Assembly: GCF_050947335.1 (NCBI RefSeq)
Contig: NC_134989.1
Location: 2,721,501 to 2,785,500, forward strand
Reading direction: 5' to 3'
DNA: 64,000 nucleotides
Origin: Megachile rotundata
Taxonomy: Eukaryota > Arthropoda > Insecta > Hymenoptera > Megachilidae
Below the pieces are notes generated by a model. The model made no database searches and had not been told where the DNA came from. It worked only from the letters and a program-made list of their open reading frames with translations. This document shows, piece by piece, positions 39,101 to 51,500 of the stretch. Positions within the stretch are counted from its first letter, which is position 1. Every line of letters starts with the position of its first letter. The position numbers and the translations under genes are program-made.

Positions 39101-39964
39101 CTTGGTCAAACGAGGAGCCGACGACTCCTCTTCGAAGCTTTCATAGCACATCGGGCCAGCCGATCGCCGAACGTTTACCTTGTTGCTTCTGTCGATGTAA
39201 TCCTCGAAAATGAAACGATTGGACTCGTCGAGCTTTTCGATAAAGTGGTCTGCAAACGTGGCGGTCCATCTGTCCAAACACCTCTCAAACGGTAAATTTG
39301 TAGTGGTGACACGGAAACAGAGTTCGTTCTCCTCGTCGTCCAGCGAATTTCCGAAGGATCCGTGAAAAGAATTGTTAAAGGGGGTCTCCAATTCGACTGA
39401 CGACTTCGTGTCCGAGTCATCCTCGTGCTGCAACGTGCTGGACATCACGTTCTGAAAATCGTGTAGGGTAAAGAATAACGGTGGATACTTATTAGTCTCC
39501 TTCCTGGCGAAAGTCTCATAAATAGGAAACGGTCGTGCTCTCGGTGAATCCGTAACATAATCTGACTTGTTCCTATCATCCATGTCATTTCCGGCGTCAT
39601 TCGTTTCCTTCGTCGATATTAAATCAGCGGATTCGAACCGCAGATCAGTTCTATCCGCTTCGATGAAACCAGGATTGTTCAGCGTTTCTTCTACATTGTC
39701 GATTACCGAGTCGTTTGAAACCCTTTTCTCTGTCTGATCTTTGCGAGATTTGATTCTTCGAGCTGTCCGCGGCGGCGGCGGAGGAGGCGCCAAACGCTTT
39801 CTATCCGACTTCTTGAGGCCCGTCGCTGGTGACGTTTCTCGCGAAAGAGGAGATTTCGCAATTGCCGCAGGCGTCGTTTTCCGCTTCTTGCGTCTCGGCG
39901 GGACTGGCGGTGCGCTCGTCGACTCTGCGTCTGAAACAACGATTGATCGAACGTTGGTGTGCAT
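36134..39964 (-). CDS. Large first coding exon of an unrecognised acidic, disordered protein
   Basis: Open from ATG 39962-39964 to a splice donor CAG|GTTAGT after 36134 (phase 0), giving 1277 residues; the 3' exons are not located. An in-frame TGA six codons upstream and a G at -3 support this start. Residues 19-25 are PPVPPRR, which fits class II and PxxxPR-type SH3 ligands. Residues 60-65 are polyproline, and both lie in a strongly basic N-terminus. Residues 215-260 (CFRVTTTNLPFERCLDRW ... IFEDYIDR) may form a small ordered module. Most of the rest is Ser/Glu/Asn/Asp-rich and likely disordered. A basic KNKRKKSVKFQGGF patch lies near the exon end. A role as a cytoskeletal or signalling scaffold is only a guess from SH3-type motifs. 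A cryptic acceptor (TTGTTTCAG, 39931) could give an alternative upstream exon. Confidence 0.75.
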
Positions 39965-40069
39965 GGCACTGGCAGACGTTCAAGAAGCTCGCTCTATTGT
40001 TCTGGCGACTCTTATCAATTTAAAGTTTCGACTGACTGTGTCGCACTGGCGTATAGAAACTCGCCGGAG

Positions 40070-40095
40070 ACTGAATGTAGCGCAGGAAATTTATA
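40070..40095 (-). promoter_or_regulatory. Candidate promoter: TATAAAT plus TCAGT initiator
   Basis: TATAAAT on the minus strand at 40089-40095 and an arthropod-type TCAGT initiator at 40070-40074 lie about 110 bp upstream of ATG 39964. The spacing (about 23 bp from the TATA start to the initiator A) is a little short. The surrounding 300 bp are more GC-rich than flanking DNA, as near many insect promoters. Confidence 0.35.
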
Positions 40096-42317
40096 GCGAT
40101 TCACGAGATTTATGTTTGTGCATGTCGCAGACGGCCGGACGACTGTTCGCGCGGATGTTTTCAAACAAAATTCGAAATACGGAAACGCGTGACTAACCAC
40201 GGCGTTAGAACGTCCGAGGGATACTAAGGGTGATTCCATACAAATGACAGACGATCCCCTGCCACTCTTCCTACCCTCCCTCTGCTTCGCGGTCAATAGC
40301 AGTGATTCACTAATGCTGCCAAGTTTAAATTTCCTATTGAATGAAGGAAGACCCTGACGGAACACGTCTGGGGAAATTCTAAAATCGGTGGTGTATCTGA
40401 ACGTGATAAGACTGACCGATAGAATTAAATTTTGTTGTAGGTAGGATCACTTTTCTTACTTGAAGATAATTTAAATGATTAACTTAATCAACTGCTGCTT
40501 CTGTGAAAAGTTTAGCAAGATCTACACAACAAGCTCCATAATATTTTTTGCATTAGAATTAAAAAATTGCAATTCGATTTTAGTAATTTTGTGCCATTGT
40601 AGAGTTAATTTAATTCAGAAAAATATTTGAGAAAATATTTTAAACTTAAAAATAAAATTTGAAGTACACTTCGCAAAATTAAATTTATTTCTTCGTTTCA
40701 ACTAATAATTATTGGCCAATATTTGGTTATGATTGCGAATTCAAACATTAATTGTTTCTTTCTATATAAATGACAAATAATGAACCAAACTCTTGATAGC
40801 TTCGTTGTATATAACTAACAGGTTGACTGAAGCAATGAAAACGACTACTTAATATTGTATATAAAAAAGAATACTTTAACATGTAAATTATTAAATTTTT
40901 AAATAATTATATTATGCATGTTTAGAAATGTTTTTTGCATTTTGAATTAATCAAATAATTCAGAATAACAATTTTCGATACTTTTAATATGATCAAATAT
41001 TGAAAGATAAAACAGAATACAAATATAGGAACCTACATATTATTCGCAATATACTTTTAGTTTTTCATTTCTACAGAGAAGGCAAGTCTGAAATGATAGT
41101 ACGTATTCGTGCAAATAGGAAGAGTAGTAAATGATGCCGCCTCGAAACTCTGAGCAAGGCTTCGTCCGTTAAATGGATAAAAACAATTCAATTAGGTTAC
41201 GTAGTCGATGCAGCCATGTACAATATAATGGACGCAATGGTCTTAATAGTATTTTCTACTTTGTAGTATTTGGACGGGCGGCTATTATGTCGATTAGTCA
41301 ACCGAAATTTAGAAGGTAAACAAAATGTTATATGTAGAATAATAAAAATTTGTTTAACGTTAAAACAACTAAATCAGTAAAAATTATGAATCTTTGTTGA
41401 ACTGAATTAACTATTTGCACGAATTAACACACTTTTGTTGTTCCTATTATGATAACCGATTTTTGACTTTTCAATTAATTATTTTTTTTAATTTAAAAGT
41501 AGGAACATTATCAAACTATAATTATCCTAGTGCAAAATATTCTAGTGTTAGATATCTTAGCGAGATGTATTATAAACTAGCCAGAAGTATTATAAGCGAT
41601 TGGTATTATGAGTTTAATTTAAAAAGAAAAACGTGTCTTAAAATCCCACTGAGACTTTAAATTTTGAAATTAATTAATTAGTATTTAATTTAATTAGTAT
41701 TTAATATTCTCAGTATTATAATTTATATTATTTCGTGCTTGATTACTTATAGCTATTTTTGCCGTGTCAGTAAAAGTGGCATATCCAATAATTGCTTATG
41801 TTTTTAAACAATTAATTATACGTAAGTACTATTCGTTACACTATATTTGAAAACTGTCTTGATAAATATTATACTTAATAAAAAGAATTTATTTATAAGC
41901 ATTCTCATAATTAAGAAAGACATATATGGTGTAGTTTTACAAAAAAGGTAGAGAAAAGAAAAGGAAGTTAACAAAATCAATGAATTCTGTTTTACTCATA
42001 CATACATATAGTCTACAAAGCTCATAAGTAAAAATGAGTCTAACAAAATCTATTTTCCTTTCTACAAGAAAAGACATAAATCTTTAATTCCAAATACTGT
42101 AATTACAATATATCTCTTTCTGAATGCTTCATTTTGTGTACTAAGTATTTTAATCTATAAATTAAATTTACTGCGCAGCTCTATTTTAAAAAGAAAATAT
42201 CTGTGCCTTTCGCCAATTAAACGACGTACTGCTGTTGTGTTTAAAGTGAAAATTTATCAAACGAAATACGATAAAGTGTATTACGTGTAACAGTAATACT
42301 AACTTGCATATCGCCGA
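40096..42317. other. Intergenic stretch between the two minus-strand genes
   Basis: Contains the probable upstream promoter DNA of the 36-40 kb gene (to about 40400) and the probable 3' UTR of the FERM-PDZ gene (42317 to about 41880). The remainder is AT-rich with nothing I can assign. A GC-richer patch at 41120-41300 is unexplained. Confidence 0.45.
41888..41893 (-). terminator. Candidate polyadenylation signal of the FERM-PDZ gene
   Basis: AATAAA on the minus strand, 425 bp past the TAA at 42318. It would end a 3' UTR of ordinary length. Confidence 0.35.
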
Positions 42318-42582
42318 TTATATAAAAACTTGACGACTGGTCCTGCTAACGTCGAAGTCTTCTATACTCAGCAACATACTAGCGGACTTAAGAGCGCCGT
42401 TATCGACAAGATCACCCATGTACAGGTTGTTTGCATTGTGGTTACCCATTGCACTCGATGCAGCACTGCTGTATGCGCTCGAGGTGTTTTGCACTGATGC
42501 AACATCGGTAGTCCTTTGTACCAACCATTTGTTTGTCATGCTCGAGGTATCCGCTTCAGGAGACATGTCGAATCTGATGTCA
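42318..42582 (-). CDS. FERM-PDZ gene exon: C-terminal tail and stop
   Basis: Acceptor TATTATGTTTCAG before 42582; the single leading base completes the phase-2 codon left at 49613. Encodes a Ser/Asn-rich tail ending SRTSRQVFI then TAA at 42318-42320. The V-x-I ending could itself be a class II PDZ ligand. Weak donors near the end (GTCAAG, GTTTTT) leave some chance that it splices on. Confidence 0.78.
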
Positions 42583-45500
42583 CTGAAACATAATAGACGT
42601 GCGTTCATTCACCAACAAACTAAACGGGGCATTATCGTCTAACGGTAATTCAATATTAACGAATATTACTTCATTATACGAAGTGTTAAATAAATATACC
42701 AACCTCCTTTGTTTTTATTAATCTAAGTTTTTGACTAAAAATTGTGTAAATAATGAATTGTATAAAAAAATTGCGTATTAATATAAATATTCAGCTGATT
42801 TTCATGAAAACTAATTTTCAAGCGTTCAAGAAAAACTAAAATATTGATTTTTCCCTGTTACTACCCCTTTCGGTTGAAATAGGGGATTAAAACTTAAAGA
42901 TGTTTTTTGGATATCCTGCCGAATGACCTATTGCTAGTATCATTTAGCTCGGGGACTCATTCATCGACCTTAATCAGTTATATCCTTTAATTGGATCTTC
43001 ATACATTCCGTGGCGTACCGTTTTTTAACCGACTTTGAAAAAGGAGAAGGTTACTCAATTCGATCAGTATATATATGTATTTTTTTTTTTTTTTTTTTCT
43101 ATGTATGTTCGCGCATTACGCCTAGCTGGATGGACCGATCGGAATGAAACCTTTTGCATATGGAAGGTGCTGACTCCCCATTGGTACCATTATCAAAAAA
43201 TTTTTCATTTTTTAATTGCAAAGTATTGTTATTGCAAGACAACCGGCAACTTTTGAAATAAACATTTCTCGATTTTAGTGCGCTTTCAATATCTTATCAT
43301 GGACATGGTTCTGAACAATTTTGTTCATATTCAAATTTCACGGAAATGTTTAGTTTTCGAGATATTAGCGAAAATTGTTATTAACTTTTGAAATCAACTT
43401 CGAACGATTTTAATGTCCTTTTAATATGTTGTCAGGGGCATGGTTCTGGACAACCTTTTCATTATGCATAATTAACGGAAAGCTTCAGTTTTCAAGATAT
43501 TAGTGAAAAAAGAAATTGGAAAACGAATATCCATGTTGTCTTTTACTTAATTATGTTCATGGCATTTACGCAGACAAAAAAAAGCCCGGAAGTACTGTCT
43601 CACAGTATCCTATACAATTCTCCCCATTCCACTAAAAAGCGTGAAATAAAATAATTTTCAGAAAAAAAATACACCAACTTCGAAGTACACTAAAAAGTAT
43701 AAAATAATTTCTATTTCCTAATGAAGTAATTTCTATTTCATTGAATCATACAATTACGTCACAGATATGAATGAAACCTATTTACTCGTTAGGTAGTATA
43801 TTAAATACATTTCAACTTTTTCGGAGGCGGCGCAAAATTAAAAATACCTCAGTAAACGTTGCTGCCAATAACCAATTGATTGTGGTATGGCGTATTGGAA
43901 ATTAATAAATCCTGAGAAGAATACGAACCATTATAGATATATCTGGTAATATACGTAAATGTAACGACTGCATCTTCATTTCGCAACGTTTCTGATATAA
44001 ATGAAATTGAATTGACTTCGTTCGCATGTGGAAGCCATGGATCTAAGAACCTATAAACGGAGCCCACGACGCGGGAATTACCAAATTTGCGGCAGATGGG
44101 CTCTATCTTTATAGCATATATCGAGTCTTTCCGTCGCATACTCTATGAATCTATCCCTTTACGGACTACCGCCGCATATATGCGTTCTGCGTAAATCATC
44201 AAATTGGCCGAAGAACTCATATATGCGTTTGGCGAAAACAATTGATTGAGCCGAGAAACGCGTACATGTGTGCATGCACGTAAATCTGTGCATGTACATA
44301 TAATATGTCCAGAATTTGACTTGGAGTGCTATGAACGAAAACCGCGTTTAAGCAGAAACATGCGCTGGCAATTTTTAATGACTATCCTGGCAGGAGCTCG
44401 GCCCCGCGGTACGGTTCACTTCGAACCGTCCCGTCCGCAAAGGGCTAGATAGACCATAGTTACATTCTATACGCACTAACACCTACTTCGCGGCGTGCTG
44501 CCGAGTTATATGTATAGAAAAAGAAATAGCTATACAAGCATTGCCTATGTTCGGCTGTCCAAAGGTTGACATGTTCAAGAAAAGCTTTTAATTTTGCGCC
44601 GCCCCCGAAAAGGTTGAAATGTATTTAATATACTACCTAACGAGTAAATAGATTTCATTCATATCTGTTACGTAATTGTATGATTCAATGAAATAGAAAT
44701 TACTTCATTAGGAAATAGAAATTATTTTATACTTTTTAGTGCTTTTCGAAGTCGGTGTATTTTTTTTCTGAAAATTATTTTTCTTAGTCCGCGTGGGGTA
44801 ATTCGATCCACACCTTTTCCAATTAAATAACGTTATTCTTGACATACTCGTTACAATTTTTTAATAATAATCATAATTAGAAAGGGGCTATAATAAACGC
44901 AGTATACATGAGATTAAGATGCCTATATTTGACTTTATAATTAATTTTTAAAGAATTCTTCATTTTTCAATGAGAATTCCAAACGGTCATTAAGAAAGTT
45001 TGTGTGGGACATATAATGTGTTAAAGACTGAAAACAAGTATGATATCGATTTCGATTTTTGAAATTGTAATATTAAATAAAATTATATATCTGTTGTGAA
45101 TATAACCTGACCTACTCACAGCGATTAAAAAAAAGGATTCGATGTTTATATAGCTTATACTACTCACCGAGAAGCGTAAAAAATGTATAATCAATATAGA
45201 CCCTAAAACTAATCATTTTTATCTAAAATTAACTTTTATTATTTAATATCGTTCTAACTTATGATTGCACCATTTTATTTCCGATACAGAGAAATATCAA
45301 GGTTATAAACATAAGATTATTATGTATTAATATCAATAAAATTACTTATTACTACTGTTCTATGTCACATATATGATTCCCTTTACAACACAGTTAATAC
45401 ACGTCATAGACATGCTTATAAATATTCACATTAGGTAATCGGTATACAGTATTGTTCGTACAATGAACGAATTTGGGTGTGACCCAAAAGTAACGAGACT

Positions 45501-48500
45501 GGTCCAATAAATCATTGTACCTGTAGAATCAGTTCTCTGTGACATTATCACTTTCAAAGTAGTCCCCTTCAGCATTCACACACTTATGCATTCGGCGCTG
45601 CCATTGCTGGTAACAATTCTGGAACGAAGATTTTGGAAGTCCTTTCGGAAGATTCTCCGTTTTTGCCTGAACCTCTTCAACTGAGGTGAAATGGGTTCCC
45701 TTTAAGCAAAATTTAACTTTAGGAAATAAAAAAAAGTCGCATGGATCCAAATTAGGTGAATAAGGAGGATGCCCCATCACAGTAATATTTTTGCTAGTCA
45801 GAAACTGCTTGACAGACAGTGCCGTGTGAGCGGGTGCATCATCCTGGTGCAACAGCCATCCATCGCTCCACAACTGTGGCCTTTTTTCCCTAATTTTTTC
45901 ACTAAATCTTTTTAGTACTTTAATGTAATAGTGTTGGTTAACAGTCTGATCACTGGGAAACCACTCAATCATTGCAATTCCATTAATGTCGAATTTTGAT
46001 TTTGACATGCGTGCTTTTTTGGGTTTTGGGGATCCTGAAGATTTCCACTGCATCGACTAGCGCTTACTTTGTGGGTCATAGGCAAAAATCCATGTCTCAT
46101 CACATGTTACAACATATTTCAACAAATTTTACAAGAAACTTGATGTTTATTCGCTGTTCGGTTTTTACGTTAGACATTTTTTCGGCAGAATGCAGTTGCA
46201 CGTGTTCACTAAATAACGCAATACTTCCAAATGGTATGACCGATTCAATCGAAATTTGCAACATGGATAGAGGAGGTACATGGGATAATGCCACAAAAAC
46301 AATTGCTGCCAATTCCATTGTTTTTTCAAGATACACACCGAGTCTCGTTTCTTTTGGATCACACCTCGTATTATAATCGATACCACAGTTTCCACTGTTA
46401 CGGTTAATTTCGCATCTCCGGACCAAAGCACAACACACATACATATGTATATGTATATACATGTATATTTATATGTATAATAGTATATACATATGTATAA
46501 TATTATAATATAATCTTGTGGTTACAAAACTGAACTAATACAAAGCCCTAAAAAATGTACTTACACTTTGACTGGCTATTACACACGTATTTAACTTTGA
46601 TTAAGATGTTACCTAATATATTTACAGTCTAATAGAATAAATTAACAAATGGCACTGAGTTATTGAGTAGATTAGCCCTTCAGCAAGTTGTTTACACATT
46701 CGTGCGTGTTCGCAAATATTCAAGTCAGTGGATTTTATGAAAGACATCGAGTATTTCTTGCGTTGGACATAAAATAATACGATTATGAATTTAAATTTTA
46801 TTAAATAAGGAAAGTTGAGTTTACAGACAACGGGTTAGACTTAGTACCTATACTGATTTTACATTTCTCGGAGAGTACTATAAATAGAGTACTACAAGTA
46901 TCGGATTTTTCAATTTTATCACCCCATCTAGATTTCAATTCAGGATTTTCATATGTTTTATACATGCCAATGTTATATATGAGCTGTTTATTTTGAAACT
47001 GATGCAAATCTACTTTAAGTTGAAATTATTTTTAACCGAATATATTATAATACAATTTAGCTCCGGTAAATTTTAGAAATACTGCAAATACTATGAAAAA
47101 TTATAAATTCTACAATGTTAGTATATAGGCAACCTCAACATGAGTGATGATATATTACATGTGTGTCCAGGAACTGTTGATGATTTTTATTATCTACTTG
47201 CAAATAAGTTTTACTCCACTTTTTAATAAATACTCAACAAAGTCGACACGATTCTTGTTTTAGTAACGGTGCACAAAACCCTTTGACAATTTTCACTATT
47301 ATGTTAAACCTAAGTACGAGTTGTGGTTTAGTTTATTAAAAGCAATATATGAGGGAACGCGAACATGGATGAACGTGCGAGTGAGAGAGTGCAATCGACG
47401 ACAAGATTAGACATGTTTCGGACGTGTTCCTGTACGGACGTATTACGCAATTCTTTCTTGATTCATTGTTTATTATACTAAATTCATTATTCTTTATATT
47501 AAATTAATTATTTGCTAAAGCCGAGCCATTTCTCAATTAGACCATCCCTTCGATCCATTCCTACATATATGGCTTAGAATAATTGCAAGGAAAATTATAA
47601 CGGTGATGCACCTGAATATAAAACGGGTAAGTAATAATAGGAAAATAAAAATATTTTTCTGACTAGTAATGTCACTCCAATAAAATCCTCATTTCCAAGG
47701 AATTTCATGATTTTTATTGTGCTAATAGAACTAACCATATTATTGATAATGAAAGAAGAATCTTGGAGTCTAGATCTGAATATAAAAATAATTCGGACTA
47801 AAATGACTCAACGAAATTAAGAAAAAGAATAACTGTACAACTGAAATATTATCCGTTTAAATAACGATTACAACAATTCATTAATTTTCAAAGTGAGGCA
47901 AGCCCATCTGGATGTAATAAAACCTTTATCTTTTTTAGCCAGCACTTTAAACACTATGGGGTAATAAATATATGTATATTATCTAACACCACAAAAATAC
48001 AAAAAATTCGTCTGTTAGTGCGAACTAATATTTTTAAAATTACTGAAATGCAAAGCTTTCAATATCTGGCAATAACGGAAAATGAACTTACTCAATGGAC
48101 GTACTTGTAATAATATTTTATTTAGCAGAAGAAATCGTATACTCAAGTATAATGTAAGGTTCTTTTGCCTGCACCTTAAGATGAAACTGAAAATTAAATC
48201 ATGAAAATTGAACTTAAAAATTTTCAAACATCAAAATGCCTAAATTTCCAAACTCCGGAATTTTCAAGTTTCAAATTTCAAAATTTTTAGTTATAGATTT
48301 TTAATTTACAAAATATATAAATTTTTATGTTTCCAAAATCTTAAATTTCCGATTTTTCAAATTTTCAGTCTCCAATTTTGGAATTCCCAAAATTTCCAAA
48401 AGTTCAAATTTCTAAATGTCCGGAAGTCTAAATTTTTAAATCTGCAAATCTGCACAATTCCACTTGCATAACTTATCTAAAATTTCAAATTTTTAAAGCT

Positions 48501-51500
48501 ATAAAATCTACAGCAATGATTAAATTTCCAATTTCTCTAATTTATCCAAGTTTCTAAATTCTTGAATTCTTAGCTTTTCAAACTACTCGATTTTCAAATC
48601 CTAAATTCGAAAATTTATAAATTTTCAAATCGTTAAAGCTTAAGGTCTCCAAAATTTTAAAATAAAAAATTTATCGAAAATTTATAATTTTGTAGATTAC
48701 TAAATTCGGTAGTCTGTTAATTAAAAACTCTGAAAGTTTTCACATTCCTAAATTTTAACATTTATTAACTAAAATCTATTGAATATTATCTTTCTCGCGT
48801 GCGTTACCATATTATACGGTTAATCGCAAATAAGTAAAACCGCGGGTGTGAATTCGCGGGTACGGAAGTCCCGATATCAGCTCCATAACTGCTATATTAT
48901 CTATAACTTTAAAATCGATAATCGTATTCGTTTTACAATGACTAAAAATTTTTATTGTATAATAATTCTACAATTACAGAATTATGCAAAGCCTACATTT
49001 CACAAAAGTTTCTTAATTTTTTTAATTTAAAATTTTTATCCTAAGGGTAATAGCGGTAGACTTTTTCATGAACCGATTATTTATTGTGTAACCAATGACG
49101 CGCATTTCGTCTTCGTAGTTTCTGTTCATAACCACTTGCGGTAACAATTTTTGCATAATTTTAACTATATCTATTATTTAAAAACAAGTTTATCTACGAG
49201 AGTAATATTTGAAAAATTATTAGTTTTCATAACTCAATAGAATTGATCCTTTCCATGGATATTCACAATTTTTTACAATAACAAGTTAGTCAATAACAAA
49301 TAATTTGTATAACATTGTCATAACTCAAATAATAATTTAGCGCATTAGTTAAAAAGTTACTATCGTAAACTGTAAATAGGCACTTACTTTCAATCGGTAA
49401 TAAAGATATTTATTGCGAATTTACATTATTTATGATCAACAGATTGCAAGACATGCACGAAATAATCCACTTTTAATGCAAATGTTAGTTCTAATTTACA
49501 TTGCATGACAGTTCACAATGAAAAACTTAGAATGAATTATGAACAATACATAATTTTTTAGTAATGTGGAATGTATTTTTATTTAATAACAAATGGAAAT
49601 TATTTTACTCACTTTAAATAATTATTTTCTCCAGGTTGTTGGTGATTCTGTCTAGAAATTGCGTTTTTACGAGAAGTAGGTTGCGAAAGAACCAGCTCGA
49701 TCGTATCGGAAGAGCTTTGCAACATTTTCAGAGCCTCCTCATATCGTAGGTGCAATAAATTCTGTCCATTTATAGCCACGATACGATCACCTATGATCAA
49801 TAAATTCCGCCAAATTAATGTGAACATCGTTGAAAATAGCACTTCAAGCTTACCTTTATTCACGTTTCCGGCCATATCGGCCGACCCTCCAACCGATACC
49901 GCCTGAACGTAAACGCCTCCATCGTTACCTTCCGTCACTTGCAAACCTATACTACCGCCATGCCCTCTTTCCAAATTGATAGTTTGCAGAATTCGTTCTT
50001 CAGCAAAAGATAACTCCTCAAGACGTGCCGCTAAAGAAGCGGACATCGATTCATCTTCGGTAACGTGGAACGTTTCGTCATCGGTACGAATGTCGGCATC
50101 TGTAGAAAATTTTTCACAATTCACATACGTCACTTTTCAGTATGGTTCTTCATGTCGTAATTTTTTAGTTATAAAATAACATTGTTAGTTGGACCTAACA
50201 TTGGTATAACTATATCGACACACAAATTTCTGTAATTTATATCAATTTTATTTTAGAAAATTATCTTGACGTTTATCCTACAAAACTTCAAAGTATTAAC
50301 AATTAAATTTTGCAACGCGATATTACAAAAATTATGACAATTTATGTGTAACGAAATTGTTGTATTCAATTTCAAATTTGCGTTTAATACTTTAATTATT
50401 AATTGTATAAATAAAATTAATGTACTAATAAAAATATGATGAATTTTATAATTAAGTTAAATTAATATATAATAGTTCATTTCTTAACCAAATTGAAAAA
50501 TACTAAATTAGACAGTTATTTTAATAAAATGAAACATTTGCTTTTTAATTCGATTATTTTTACAAAAAATTTTATAAATTTTTATTTTAGGGAAGGCAGC
50601 TCCAATGACCTTGACATAATATTGTCAAGATCACCCACTTAAGTAACATTCGACAGGTTTTAACTGTAGCTCATTTTTTATTAAAAAAATTATTGGCATA
50701 TAAAAACCAATAAATTTTTTCTAATTTCAATTATTTAAAATAATTATCTTCCTATTCTAGAATGGGCGAGGGGATTAGACATTTCCTCTGCACTGAAAAA
50801 TAAGATACGACCATGTTGCAGTCTAATACTTCAAAAAGCTAAAAATGTTTGACATATTATAACATTCATATTGTATATAGAATCAGACAAATATTGAGCA
50901 CCGCATACATACTCTAGTAAAGACCTCTGGCGTCTCTGCTAATTTTTATTGGTAATAACTTTTTAATAAAACACCAGCGAGGGCTAAAAACCGTTTTGGG
51001 GTCATTGAAGAGAGTGACCTTAACAACACCCCTAAAAGTAAACATTTACCAAAAGATTTTGTTCAATACATTTGTTCATTTTTAACACCATTTCGGTAAA
51101 AAAAAACTTTTAGTGTGTTTTGTACTCTTTTGCACACGAAAATAATTTCGTTAATATGAAGCTTATATCTTGTTTAGATACAAATAACGGAAAATCTAAA
51201 TGATTTCCGAATATCTTAAAATATTAAAAATATTAAATGATAAGGTTACTAACTGAGCACATATGCTTCGGGTGGTGGAGATTCCGTAGATCTTGCAGAC
51301 AGTGATTGAATCGACGATTCCGTGTCTGATTTTAGCGACAGGGATTCCATGTCGTCGGTAAGAGCGGTGTCTTTTTGAACGAGGCTGCTGTAGATCGCTC
51401 GTGTTCCCATTTTCACCCCTAAACGACGTGGTAAACTGGGTGTGCGATGACCACCTGTTTGCCTGGGTGTTCCGTAATTTGGTAAACTAGAGGTCTTCAC

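Larger units (their letters stand above)
42583..49612 (-). other. Last intron of the FERM-PDZ gene (7.0 kb)
   Basis: Contains the composite repeat (43027-44781), a mariner remnant (45475-46369) and a degenerate repeat block (48205-48765). The rest is AT-rich without assignable features. The flanking exons are phase-compatible, but an extra exon inside is not excluded. Confidence 0.7.

Noticed and set aside
36254..39420. Several 60-95-aa ORFs antisense to, or out of frame within, the orphan gene exon
   Set aside because: Shadows of a long coding exon; no domains and no independent signals.
40015..40365. 116-aa minus-strand ORF upstream of the orphan gene
   Set aside because: It overlaps the candidate promoter and 5' UTR and has no domain; openness is explained by the higher GC content.
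42318..42330. Splice from the last FERM-PDZ exon to the orphan exon at 39930
   Set aside because: It would need a weak donor (GTCAAG), and the orphan exon has its own start and promoter-like signals. Kept only as a check.
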